From: Auanema rhodensis
Lineage: Eukaryota > Nematoda > Chromadorea > Rhabditida > Rhabditidae
Reading direction: 5' to 3'
Length of the DNA stretch: 64,000 nt
Assembly: GCA_964057225.1 (NCBI GenBank)
Contig: OZ059895.1
Span: 13,826,001 to 13,890,000, forward strand
A program made the position numbers and the translations under genes. Under the pieces are notes generated by a model. The model was not told the DNA's origin, did no database searches, and worked only from the letters and a program-made list of their open reading frames with translations. Shown piece after piece: positions 37,401 to 50,026 of this stretch (positions within the stretch are counted from its first letter, which is position 1; each line of letters opens with the position of its first letter).

Positions 37401-38874
37401 ATTATGATTGAAAGGTTCAAATGGTTTTGTATTATTATCAATAACACTTGATTCTGATGATTTAGGTGTAGATGATGATGGTGGTGCTGACGTCGATGTT
37501 GATTCTGATGTTGATTCTGATATTGATTCTGATGTCGATGTTGATTCTGATGTAGATGTTGATTCTGATGTAGATTCTGATGTCGATGTTGATGTTGAGT
37601 TAACATTGAATGTATTAGGAGAAACTTCAAATGGATTCATATCACTATGAGATACGGTAGATACACTTGAAGTTGACGTCAATATCGTTTCAGTAGTAGA
37701 TGATTTGAATTCTATATCGTCATCAGGTTCAGATAGATCAACGATAGATAGCTTTGGAAGTTTAGTTGTAGTGATTGCAGATAGACTATCATCAGTATTG
37801 TCTTGAGGTGAAGCAGAAGCAGTGGAAGTAGTTATGATATGGATAGTTGGTGTTGTATGTGTGCTTGTCTGAAGTGCATTGTAAAAAGAAAGTATAAAAG
37901 CATTAAACTAAATAGAAATCATTATCTAATTAAATCTATTAAATATGAATTCTAATAAAGAATAAGCATTCTACTAACTATACTATATAGTATTAAAGCA
38001 TCTAATATGTAAAGTAAAGCGAAAATATAGGCAAAAGCTTTGATTATGATATTATATTCAATCAATATTTGTTTGTTTTTTTTAATTAAATATAATATCA
38101 TATAATCAATTATAACTGTTTTCTATTTCTTTGATTACTTGTATAGTTGTGCGTGCAGTGGAAGCCTTTGATTCAAATTTTTCGAAAGCAGTTTCATCGA
38201 AAATTGAAGTTGTTCTGAATTCGCTCTGTAACCATATACATATATTCAATATATAACATATAGTTATTTCTTGAAAGCGTGATTATGTGTTGTGAATATA
38301 ATGAATTCAATATCTCTCTATACTCTCTAGAGAGGTAATAGCATACCTGAGTTGTTCGTTCACCACTTGATGGTAGCTCATCCACATCATCTTCGGGCAT
38401 ATGAATTACATCAGTTTCACTACTATCATAATCATCATCAGGATATGGTGTTGTTACAACTTTAAAATTTAATTTTTCATTTCAAATTATTTTTTAAATT
38501 TACCTTCTTTAGTCATTAATTCAAGTTCTTGTTTATTTGTTGTTGTTGTTGCTGTTGTTGGCTTTGTTATTGGAATACTAGCATCTTGATTTTCAGTATC
38601 AATTGTATTTTCTAATTCAAAATCGATTGTTGTCTAAATTTCAAAAATAAATAAATAAATAATCAATCAATCAATATACCGTTCGTGGTTTCTTTGTTGT
38701 TGTTGTTGTTGTAGTTGTAGTAGTAGTTGTTGTTGTTGGTTGTCTAAATAATAATTATTATAATCATTCCAACTTAAATTGTTTCAAGTTTCAAGTTTTA
38801 AAAAAAAGGTAAATTTACGTTGTTCGTCTTTGAGTTGTAGTTGTAATAGGTATTGTTGTTGTAGTAGTTGGTTC

Positions 38875-38907
<33 letters not shown>

Positions 38908-41900
38908 GGATGGAGTCGTAGTTGTAGTTGTAGGTACTGTTGGAGGAGGAGTTGGTCTACTTGTTGATGTTGTAGTTCTTCTCTGAAAAATTTAAATTAT
39001 TAAAAATAATAAAAAAATTGTAAATATACCGTAGTTGTTGTAGTTGAAGGTTCATTAGTTGTTTGTATTTCAATTGATCTTTCTGTAGTAGAAGTTGTTG
39101 GTCTTTCTGTAGTTGTTGTTGTTGTTGGAGCAAAGCTTGTTGTAATTATAATTCTTCTTGTAGTTGTAGTTGTAGTTGAAGGTTCAATTGTTGAGATTTC
39201 GGTTTTATCACTTTCAAATTCTTTTAATCCTTCTTCTAAAAATTTTTTTTTTTAATTTTAAAAATTTAAAATATTCTTGTTTACCAATAAGTTGAGTTAA
39301 ATCATCTTCAGTTACATCTGTACTTATTTCATCAATTGTTTGTCCAAGATTCTTAGCTATTTCATCAACAAGAGCTTGTTCAAGTTCTTTTCTTAATTCA
39401 TTATCCATACTATTCGTTACGGGACCACGGAATCTAAAATAAAATTTATATAATTAGAGATAATTACTTCATTACCTATTCAATACAACAGGTATAGCTC
39501 GATCAAGTTCACTACTAACAGCTTTATTCAATGTTGTTCCAATTTGTTGATCAGGTGAACTAACCATTGCTTTGACTTCAACTATATTCGTGGGACCTTT
39601 CTCCATCATGTTCTAAATTTTCTTTTTTTTTTCTTTTTTTTAATTTTAAATTTACTTCAGCTGTTCGTGAATCAACAAATTCAAGACGATCACGGTCAAA
39701 ATCTTTTGTAATTACTATTGGATTAGCATTCGTTCCAGGACCTCTGAATTTACTTTTTATTCTTTTCATTTGAAAATGTTTTAAGGTTACCCATGAGATG
39801 TTCCTACTCCAAATGTTCCATGGAATGGTCCAAGTTTGGTTGAAGCATGAGCAGATGGTCTTTTACCATCTTTAGCATTCAAAAAGATGTGAACAATGAT
39901 GTTATTCACTTCATTTGAATTCTAAATTTTAATTATTTTATATAAATTTTAATAAAAAATAAAATTATAATTTGTGTTAAAACTTAAAAATTAAAAAATA
40001 ATAAAGGTTAGTATCGAACCGAAATAGTATTAGAGGGATTCTGATGTGGTCGACTAGTTGAAGATCGTGTTCCAATGATTACACCCGGCTTTGCTGTAGT
40101 TACGACGATTCCTTGATGACTTAGAGGAGGAGGAGCTGGTGGTCTTGGTTCCGAATTCTAGAAAGCTTTAACTAAGAAAAACTAAATTATAATATGTTGA
40201 ATCTTAGCAGATGAATGTTAGATAGCACAGCAAACATGAATTATCGGAAAATCAAAATGAATCAAAGATAAATTGATTGTCCGACAATGAAAATTGTGAG
40301 TTAAGATGATAATCCGAGTGAATATATCAGGATGACAAGAGAAATAGAATGTTATCCTTCTCTTACCCTTTGAGAAATTGAAACAAGTGCTTGTGATCCT
40401 TCAGGCCATTCTGATTGTGAAGTTGTGTGATGGTGTTCTGAAGATCTATAACCAGCAGAAGACGATCTTGTTGTATAGATATTCGGTGAAGGTGGTTGAA
40501 GTGTTGATGAAACGGTGTTCGTGTAACTGTTAAGAGGCTTCACAGAGTTATAATCTGATGATTCTGAGGATGTTTGAGCTTCATATGGATCAACACGTTG
40601 TTCTTCAATACCATAAGATGATCGTGTAACAGCTGGCCGAGTTGTAGTTTCAAAACGACGTGAAGTAGTGCTAGTAGTAACTGGAGGATAATAAGGTCTT
40701 TGAGTTGTAGTTGTCGGTGGACGATACGGTTGACGAGTTGTAGTAGTCGTTGGACGATACGGTTGACGAGTTGTTGAAACAGCATGACTGTTATAAGCAT
40801 CTTGTGCTTCATAACCAGAAAAGTATTTAGGGTTTGGTTGACTTGAAGGTGGAGAACTTGGTAATATGGAAGTATCTTCTTTCGATTCGTACAGATCAGA
40901 TTCATAAAAGACTTTTGATCGTTGGGTTGTTGATGTGGAGATTTGGTTACTGTCATATGATAAAGCATTGTCTTTAGTCGTTGTTGCAACCCATGGCTTT
41001 ATGGTAGAAGACTTCTCGATGCGATTTGCGTCATCGTCATCAGGTGTTAGCCACATCTCTTGATATTCTGGTTTTGGTTTGATAAACATAGGTCGATGAA
41101 CAACATCAGATTGGGGCATTGAATGATGACCAGCTTGTTGATTGGCCATGAAAAATCGTTGTGGATGTTGCTCTTGCAGTTGAGCAAGACGCCAATCATT
41201 GAAGACGTCAGGAATAGCATTAGAAAGATGTGGAGAGTGCTGTAGAAATGGATTAGATTTGATGTGAAAAAAACAAATTAAAACACAGCAAACGTGTTAA
41301 TTTTTATAATTTTTGGTTGAAATTCACACTCAAATATTAGTTTTTGTAGTTTATTTTTAAAAAAAATTAAATTATATATTATAATATAAGTTAAATTTAT
41401 AAAAAAAAACTAAAATAACATAATATGTAATAGTTAGAATTATTTATAAATCAACTAACCTTTGGTGGTGCAAAATTAGCATTTGTCTAAAAAAAAAAAA
41501 GAAAGAAATATATATAACTATACGTATAAATTAAAAATAATAAAACATACTTGTCTAAATGGAGGTTGAAATCCTGGTCGTTGTGATTGAAAACCATTTG
41601 AATATGGTCTATAAACAAATTAAAAATTAATATAAATTAAAGATAATTAGAAGAGAACCCAGAATTACTATAACTTCGAGGAGGTTGGAAAAATGCTGCA
41701 TGTGGTGGAGCCTTAAAGATAAACATTTCAAATAAATATTTGAAATATCATACTTGATATCCTCTTGATGGAACGGGTCTTGGTACTGGTGGTACTGGCT
41801 GTCGAATCACAGGTGGAGATGCAGAATTAAAGTTAATTCTTTCAGCTCCATATAAATCATTTCGTTCAAATTGACAAGAGATCTTTAAAAATAAAATTTA

Positions 41901-42278
41901 GAAATTTCTTTTTTTACTTTTAAAAGAGAGAGAGAGAGAGATATAGAGAGAGAGATAGAGAGAGAGAGATAGAGAGAGAGAGAAAGTGATGATATCTCTA
42001 GAATATTTTTTTGTTTGATAAACATGTATAGACATTTAATAAAACAATTTGTTATTGTAAGATATAATTAATATACTTGTTATATCTTATATAATATCTA
42101 GTTTTATATAATATTTTCTATTATAATTAATAAACAAACGATTATAATCTGGATTATATGTATATAACATACAAGTTAATATATTTATATTTCTTTTTTT
42201 TTATTTAAGAACGAAAAAAAAACTTACAAAAGGTAAAAATACCAAGATTATAAAGCCCCATTGCCTCCGTCTTTTCAT
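34448..42278 (-). CDS. Membrane-anchored mucin-vWA-ZP matrix protein
   Basis: This is a large apical-matrix-type protein with more than 25 exons. ATG 42278 follows TTTCAG by 7 nt. Exon 1 (42228-42278) encodes the signal peptide core (WGFIILVFLPF), cleaved near ISCQ. The N-terminal half is Pro-rich, then Thr/Ser-rich and mucin-like (37.2-41.1 kb), with poly-Thr coded by GTT/TTG repeats and three short FRGPxTN-type modules (39.4-39.8 kb). A single vWA domain (about 36430-37090) has the MIDAS DSSSS. A ZP domain follows (about 34930-36060), then a furin-type RRSR near 34850, a membrane segment (ITLGVVALLFLALTVTGLI, about 34665-34725) and a Ser-rich tail (TAA 34448-34450). It is a paralogue-like partner of the 28-32 kb gene but retains an anchor. 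A cuticle, vulva or excretory-duct lumen matrix role is inferred. Confidence 0.87.
41926..41986. repeat. (GA)n tract in an intron
   Basis: Imperfect GA/GATA repeats lie in the first intron of the minus-strand vWA-ZP gene (CU-rich on the sense strand). Confidence 0.85.
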
Positions 42279-43861
42279 TTTAATTCTGAAATTAAATTAT
42301 AAAAATTATAATTAATAGAAATAGATATAAGAAAAACGATATGTTTACAGTAAAATCGAGAGCGTTGATGAATAATAGAGAAAAAGCCAAAATTAAGCTG
42401 GGCGGAGATACAAGAGAAGGAGTAGTGTTGAATGATCACAAGCGAAGGTAGCTTCTATGAGAAGCCGGAACAGCTCAATCTTGCTATCCAACTGATGGTA
42501 TGTATCCTTCATTTGGATGCTATTTAGCTGGAAATGCTTAAACGAAAAGGTTGATATGAGAAGATTTGAGAGAAATCTATCCGATCATCATCTGTATGCA
42601 GCAGCGGGTTAGCTTTCCCGGGTTTTGATGTGTTCGACACCTGTTCTATCGTTGATCAAATTCCCATATTGGGTTGTTACGATCATTTTCTATTCCTGTG
42701 AAGAGCTTGATGATAGTGACTAACGACTGGCTATCTCATCACAATGCAAAGCTATCATTCGAGATTTAAGGTCTGGCAATACGGATCTCGAGAGATAGAA
42801 AGCTAGACTTGATATGGAAATGAAAAACCAAATTGGAAATTGATTGAATAATAGCTGATTGGATGAAAGAAAATATTTGAAACATTGTCATGAAACATGA
42901 ATCATATGATATTAAACCTATTATAAATGAAGAAGACGAACAAAAATCCCTTAGAAACTGTCATTTTTCCACAAAAAAATTGGATATTTCTCCAGAATCT
43001 TGTAAGAATTGCAATTAACGATACAAGAATACGATGAATATAATGATCAATTGTTCATGTTGAAGACAACGGGATTCCATAGAGTTACGCAAGAGTTGAA
43101 GAAAAAGAGTTTTTTCTTGATTGAATTGTTCATGATGACAAGCTTTTTGGATGAAATATGAAGATAATTCACGTAAAAACTTGAAAATCAATTACAATTT
43201 ATCTCAATGAAATGTTAATTTAAATTTTTTTTTCACTTGAAATGTTAGTAAAATCTCAAAAAGGTTTGTACGGTAAAGAAAGTTGCAAAAACGGTTGAAC
43301 TTGTTTGATATTGGCCATTTCTTCTTGAATCTCATAAGACCTGTCTGGCAAGCGCCTGGGGGGCAAATCTGACGATATGAGGTGAAGTGAAGCAGATGGG
43401 ATGAGTACCGACGACTTGAGAGATGAGATAAAAGGGCGAGAAAATAAGGAGGAAGAGACTTCGTAAGAACTAGCAGTCTTAGCCAGTTTTCCTTTGTTCT
43501 ACCTTTCCAGCTCATACAAATGAAGACATTGAACTCTTGTTCATCCTCTTTACCTCCTTATTTCTCTAAAAAATATAAAAAAATTGGTCTTAAGAGGAAT
43601 TATTCAAATGAGATAAAATATAAATAATTCTAGAATAATCATTGAATAATCAATAAAATAAAAGGAAATATACAGTTGGTATGATGGATTTTCATGATCT
43701 GGTTAGGTTCAGCAGTAACCTGGTCGTAAGCCTTGATTGCATCTATAAGGGGGAGAGAGGGGGGTCAACATAGTCTTACAAGACATCATTACAAGATTGA
43801 TTAGAATGCATCATGTATTATAAATAAAGAAAATTTCTTTGAAAAGTTCAAAAGAATTCAA

Positions 43862-43925
43862 GTTTGAAGTTAAAGTTTGAAGTTAAAGTTTGAAGTTGAA
43901 GTTTGAAGTTGAAGTTTGAAGTTGA
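43862..43925. repeat. 13-bp tandem repeat
   Basis: About five copies of a unit close to AAGTTTGAAGTTG/A, followed by GAAA repeats. Confidence 0.85.
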
Positions 43926-44463
43926 AAGAAAGAAAGAAAGAATAGAAGAAGATATAACCTTTAGTATTACAAGATTAGAAATGAGAGAAAACATTTGTTC
44001 AAATCATGCTGATAACCTGCCAAACACATTATAAACCATTAAGCATAGTGTATAGCTTAATAGACATAAGGTTAAAATCTGAGTTTGACATGCTTTACAA
44101 GCTATTTATGATTAGAAAATCGTTAATTGAAAGCATTTTTGTAAAAGAAAAACATAATTTATATAATTAGAAATCATTAATGTTTATATATGGAAAGATA
44201 AATAATTTGTTCTTCTTCTTCTTCTTAATTTTTCTTTATAAAAATAAAAAAAAATGAAAAAGAAGAAAAGCTGACGATTGTGAAACATCATTAAATGATT
44301 TGATAAAGATATAGAACTTGTCATCAGTGTAGTTATAACAAGATAATTAGAATGAAAGAAAGCTGGAAAACAGATAAAGTATTATAGTTAATCTAGATAG
44401 TTCTGAATTATATAGAAAAAGAGATAAAAAGACAAAACTGACACCGGAATCACCCTTTATCTC

Positions 44464-44572
44464 ATTCTCTCTCTCTTTTTCTTTCTTTCTCTCTTTCTCT
44501 CTCTCTTCATCAAAGGCTTAATTCTTCTTATCCAACCTAACCCCACCCCCTCTATTTCATAACAACTATCAA

Positions 44573-44630
<58 letters not shown>

Positions 44631-44641
44631 TTATCTCTCAC
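44464..44641. repeat. Long (TC)n tract
   Basis: A pyrimidine tract of TC and TTTC units with an almost pure run at about 44576-44620. Confidence 0.9.
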
Positions 44642-45782
44642 TCTCTTTCCTACTAGAATCGCATTCATTATACCACATTGTAGAATAATGATATGAAAGT
44701 ATTAAAAAGTATTTTTTCTTTCTAAAAGTACTTTCTTTAAGTTTTTTTTTAATGAAATTTCAATATTAATTAAAAGAAAATTAGAAAAACTAGAGGAAAT
44801 GTATGTTGTTGGAAGATGAAATAGGACAAAAAGAGGACAGATAGACCTGATTGATTAACTGAACCATACACAATTATTTCCGAAAAGGTAAGAAGATTTT
44901 AAAGATAATAATGATGAAGATATGAATAAAATAATTATAATATATGAATGAATGAATGAATAAATGAATGAAATATATATAAATTATTATGAAAAAAGAT
45001 TAAATTTTAAGATAAAACTTAACTATACTATGTATCTGTATATCTGTCTATATTCACACAAAAGATTTAAATCTCTTTTCTTTTCAAAATAATGAAAAAC
45101 AAAGATTTTCATAAGATTTTAAGTAAGAAGACGACGAAGAAGATCACGATGAATATCATGTTTTGAAACTATTTTGTTGTTGTTGTTGTTGTTGTTTATT
45201 AAATTTTAATTTGTTTTTAAATTTTTTTATCAAAAAAAGAAAAAAAGAAAATTACATCATAATCTCCATAAATAGTTGCCTTGAACATTAATCTTAATGA
45301 AAGCAATTAATAAAATCAAAAAAGATATTTGAAACTTTCCGGTTTTTTTACTTATAACCTTGCTTATCAAAACGTTTTTTTTAATGAAACTGGTATTATA
45401 AGAATAATATTAAGTTGATAATTAAAAGGAAAAGCTTGAATACTTGATACAAAAAGAAAAAGAAAGAAAAATGAAATTAATAAATTTATTGAAATGAAAA
45501 TGAAATTTTTAAAATAAAAATTATCATTTTATTATAAAAAAAACATTTTTATATATTAATAATATATAATAATAAGAAATAAAAGGAATTTGAATATTTT
45601 TTTCCTAGAAAATCATAAATAAGAATATAATTTGATAAACTAAGAAATGAATGAAGAATGAGGATCATCCTGTTTCAAGGTTAAATCTTAGGCATAAATC
45701 CAAAATAAATAATTAGAAAAGATATAGTATACTATGTATGTATATATTCTATATAACTATATGTATTTATATAATTTAATTA

Positions 45783-46038
45783 AAAACCGTACTGGAAGTC
45801 GAGGCAGTAGAGAATCCCTCTCTTCGATTGGACGATCTAGCGTGGCTTCGTCTCGATTTGGTGTCATGAGAACAGGACTTAGAGCTCCAGTGTTATTAAG
45901 TAGTTCAGGACAAGGAGCAATGCATGACGCTCTGAAAGAAAAAGATAAACACATTGAGCAGATTATAGCCGAACGTGAAATGGAAAAAGCTGAAATAGCT
46001 CAGCTAACTAATAGGTTTGCCATAGTTAAACTTCATTT
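45783..46038 (+). pseudogene. Inverted copy of a clip-1 exon and intron start
   Basis: 256 bp match positions 21814-22069 of clip-1 in the opposite orientation, with one mismatch noticed by eye. The copy contains the Ser-rich linker exon from NRTGSRGS through EIAQLTNR and runs on into the first bases of the following clip-1 intron (GTTTGCCATAG). Because intron sequence is present, it was copied as DNA, not from spliced mRNA. It has no upstream CAP-Gly exons and no obvious start, so it is a gene fragment. Confidence 0.92.
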
Positions 46039-46139
46039 CAAACGCATGCCCCAGCTATTCCATAGGTGGATCTTGCGACAAGACTCAAAGGTTTGGTATA
46101 CTCGAGTTTGTATCCCCAATAAAGACTAATACAGAGAGA

Positions 46140-47865
46140 GAGAACCTTCATGCATGTTCCACCTATGTATACTCTATCGCTTAGATAAACCCGGACAATC
46201 AAAACTCATGAAATATTCCATTTGTCAAGTGACGACACATATTAAGATGGATTGTCTAAGAAGAGGAGTCGGGGTTCATGAAGTTGGCGCCAATATGAAG
46301 AAAAGAGATACAACGGAAAAGTTGAAGAAGGTTTTGAGAATTATACAGCTGGATCTTGTAGAACCCACAAAAGATTTTTCCAATCAAGGTTGTGCGGACG
46401 GAAAGTATTAGTTGAAAGTGACACATTCTCAGTACTCGCAGCCTCAATGCTGGAAGATCTAGCAACGGTAGTGATATACTGTAAAACATATTGAAGACAC
46501 AGCCATTTAAACTTTGAAGCATTGTTATAACATACGGTAGATGCAATCTCTTGCATAACGTTCCCTGTGATGTTACCATAGCAAGGTTTTCAAACTACAC
46601 AAGTAAAGATAATAGTTTCAGTGGTCAAAATTGTTTTCTGGAGCTCACATACTAGTATACCAGATGTAGTAGTGAGCTAAGAAGAAGATGTCAGAATATA
46701 CCGTATACTGGTGACCATAGACATAGCTATGATCCGGGTCCAACAACTCGTTGTCCATTAGTTACGCAAGTTGCTAGGTAGGTACACGGATGTTTTAGCA
46801 CATCTGAACAAGATTCTGTCACATCTCTGGCTTATATACATACTGAGGATACCACACAAATCGTTCAACGGGCTCGTCCCGTGACAGTGATAGCACAAAC
46901 GGAATAAACAGACGCGATCACCCTTAGTATTAGCTCGAAAACGGGGCAGCAGTTTACGCATTTCCGTAGAATATATGATGCTTAATCAGGTTATAAATTT
47001 GGATACGTATTCGTTGCCTTCTGTAGAAGTATCAACGACTATCGAGACAGCGTTATTTTTCGTCAATCGATTGTTTTTCGGGCTTTTGGCAAGTATGTTT
47101 GTGGTCCGCCGCATGGGAAAGAACATTCGCAAAGCTTTACGGATTGCTTCTGTTTTTTTTGCATTTCTTTGAAAATTGAAAAATGCAAACTAATGAGGGA
47201 AAATATTGAATAGTTAAGTCATGTGGTCACCACAGTAGGATTGTAGTTGGATGAAAGCAAACGACTGCAGTTGAAGAATTCCTAGTTCCAATGAGAGTTA
47301 CGGAGGTACGATCCTTCGTTCAGATGTTGACCTGTTATAAGAAGTTTGTCAAGCGATTTGCTCTGATCGCAAGTTTGATATATCGGTTGATGCTCCATAA
47401 GAGGCAGTTTATCAACAGAAATAGATCATCACCAGTTCTAATACAACCCGATATAGAATCTGTCTGGGATGGTACTTTACCATTTATAATTTACTCGGAC
47501 ACTACCATAAGCAAACTAAAGCAATACATAGCTAGCAAGGCTTGGATAGGGTTTTACACCCAAATACGTTAAACAAACATGAAAACAACTGTATAATCAG
47601 GGGACTGAGTATTGTACATGTAATACAAAGATTTCACCAACTAATATATGAAAGTTTAAGTGATTATTCGCACAAAACATCAACCGTAATTGGAAATATT
47701 GAGTAGAATAGCATCGTCTAAGATATTAATAGACTTGACTTTCCAACTTTAGATATAGTATATTGAAATAGAAGACGTCAACGGCAAAACGAACATAGTA
47801 TCTGACGGACGCATTCAGCAGATGGCCGATCCAAGAACCGAAGAATAGACAAGAATTACATATTA
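46140..47865 (+). mobile_element. Decayed Ty3/gypsy-type retrotransposon (pol remnant)
   Basis: The composition is less AT-rich than the flanks, and the plus strand holds broken pieces of a gypsy pol in order. These are DTYSLPSVE near 47003 (start of the reverse transcriptase core), then KCKL and LSHVVTT around 47187-47230 (the LGHVV region) interrupted by stops, then VTEVRSF and YKKFVKRF (about 47294-47360), PFIIYSDT (about 47481-47504, RNase H start) and GKTNIVSDG (about 47780-47810, matching the GKDNVVADALSR region). Frameshifts and stops occur throughout, so it cannot make an intact polyprotein. The gag, integrase and LTR boundaries were not found. It abuts the clip-1 fragment. Confidence 0.75.
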
Positions 47866-48613
47866 TAAAAATATTTTATTTTTTCAAATAATACGTATAG
47901 TAATCTTAATCTTTATTATTTATATCAAACTTTATTTTAATTTGGAAAATTATTTAATATATTCAAATAAAATAAAATAAAAAATAGATGTTTCCAACAA
48001 TAGAAGTTTATTTCATGGAAATGGATCATCAGTGAACCAAGAGCATCAGAATATCAAACTGAAATGAATGAAAAGCTAAGACAAAGAGAAATCTTTGATA
48101 GCAAAAGTCTTGTAAACTTAAGATTTCAAGTAGAATTCTATTTCCTTCTTCCATCAATTCTTCGTCAGCAACATGTATCTCATCATCTTTCGATTTCCTG
48201 GTATTGTATTCAATAGAATTTTTAGATCATACTGAGGTATATATCTAGAATTTTTTGAAAATATATTTCAAAATATTGAAATTTTAAATTTAAAAAAATT
48301 AATTTTTTTTTGAAATTTTCATTGGAAACGTTTTTAAAAATATTATTAATGAAACTTTTCATCATTTTTCCGATTTAGCTACTGTTTCACATCAAATTTA
48401 TGTTCATTCTTTTTATTTATATAGAAATAGTAATAAAATATTCTTATTATTTATTTGTTTTTTATGAATATTGTATGATATGTTTGGATTGTTACTATAG
48501 TTTACAAAAGAACTTTAGATGATAAGCTAGATAAACAAAACTGATAAATTACTTATATAGAAATGAAAAAAAGAAAGAAAGAAAACGGATTTTCTTCCGT
48601 CTTTCCTACCAAA
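47866..48613. other. Intergenic, upstream of the protease gene
   Basis: AT-rich and without a supported gene. No LTR could be recognised on this side of the retrotransposon. Confidence 0.5.
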
Positions 48614-50026
48614 ATGTCTTGGTTATACAAGTTCTTACTTGGATTTGCTATAGGTTTGTATTAACTTATATGTTAAAATCCTTCAGATTTATTCTAAAAT
48701 TTAAATTTTTCTTTATTTTCGAAGATCATTTTAGTTGTTTCGTCGGCTTCGGCTTTTCTATTTTGGCATCGAAATAAGACTTTAATTACAACTAGAACTG
48801 ATTGTGGTAGAACTCCAGTTAGGCCGATGGAGGTAATTTTTTTAATATTCTTCTTGAGACCATTATATTTTCTTTTTTTTTCTATTTAAGAGTCGCATTG
48901 TTGGCGGACAACCAGCTGTACCATATTCTTGGCCATGGCAAGCGGAGATTTGTATGAAAAGCTAGTATTTACATTTATTTTATAAAAAATATTATTTTTT
49001 CATTAAAATGAAAAACGTTTATTTCTATAGTTCCACCTGGAATACAACAAGAACAACTACAAGCAACATGCAAACTTAGATGTGGAGGATCTTTGATTGA
49101 TCAACAATATATTCTAACTGCAGCTCATTGCACGTAATTCTCAAAAATTCCTTTTTTTTTCTTTTCATCAAAATATTTTTTGCAAATTAAATATTTTTTC
49201 TCTTCAATTGCAGCATTGGTGTTGCTGAAACACCAGAAAAGGTTGCTGTCAAATTAGGAACATATGATTTCCGAAATGATAATGAGAATGGAGAAGAATA
49301 TTTAGATGTTGAAAAAATTTATGTTCATCCAGATTTTTCTGATCCATATACATATTCTTATGATGTTTCTCTTTGGAAGGTTTTTTGTCTTCTTCGTTTT
49401 CCTTGATTTATTTTGATTTTGAAGCTTTCGAAGCCTGTAAACTTTACTGAGCATATTCAACCTGTTTGTATTCCGAAAAATCAGGATAAGCTTGTAAAGA
49501 CTGGACGAACAGCTTTTGTTACTGGATGGGGAACAACATCCGGTTTGAATATTCACTAATCAACTAAATTTGAAAATTTGATAATTGTGTAGAAGGTGGA
49601 CCAGCATCTCGTCAGCTTCGTCAAGTATCAGTTCCATTTATTAATATAAATACTTGTAAACGAGAGTACGAAGGCCATTTAGATGAAACAATGCAGTGTG
49701 CTGGAAGAGGTGGTCATGACAGTTGTCAGGTTCTTAAAGCTTTAAAGTTCTAAAGTTTTGCTCATGATTAATGCTTAAGGGAGATTCCGGTGGACCATTA
49801 GTTATGAAGAGAAAAAAGAATGAGGAAAACTGGTATCAAGTTGGTGTAGTGTCATGGGGTGAAGGGTGTGCAGACCGAAAACATGCAGGTTTCTATTCAT
49901 TTTCAAGCATTCTTTCATCTTCTGTATGTATCTCACTCATCTATTTCAGGAGTTTATTCAAAAACTTCAGCTCATTGTAGCTTTTACAAAGAAATTATTG
50001 GACGTGAGATCTGTGTTGATGTTTAA
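48614..50026 (+). CDS. Membrane-anchored trypsin-like serine protease
   Basis: This is an S1-family (chymotrypsin-fold) protease. ATG at 48614 begins [13 protein letters not shown]; with the next exon this forms a single uncleaved-looking hydrophobic segment (residues about 5-26) followed by FWHRNK. The protein is therefore probably a type II membrane or signal-anchor protease. The short stem has DCGRTP, and the activation site is ESRIVGG. The catalytic triad is complete: TAAHC, DVSLWK and GDSGGPL. Asp in DSCQGDSGG at the S1 pocket position predicts cleavage after Lys/Arg. The C-terminal part has WGEGCADRK and ends REICVDV (TAA 50024-50026). About eight exons have short introns. It stands alone in the region. 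Confidence 0.92.

Larger units (their letters stand above)
42279..45782. other. Intergenic / upstream region with repeats
   Basis: About 3.5 kb without a supported gene. It includes a 13-bp tandem repeat (about 43862-43925) and a very long (TC)n tract. A 103-codon minus frame at 43204-43515 is Arg/Leu-rich and matches nothing I know. Confidence 0.5.

Noticed and set aside
37408-37650. Asp/Val-repeat plus-strand frame
   Set aside because: Antisense shadow of the Ser/Thr repeats in the vWA-ZP gene.
43204-43515. 103-codon minus-strand frame
   Set aside because: No recognisable domain or splice partner; lies in repeat-rich DNA.
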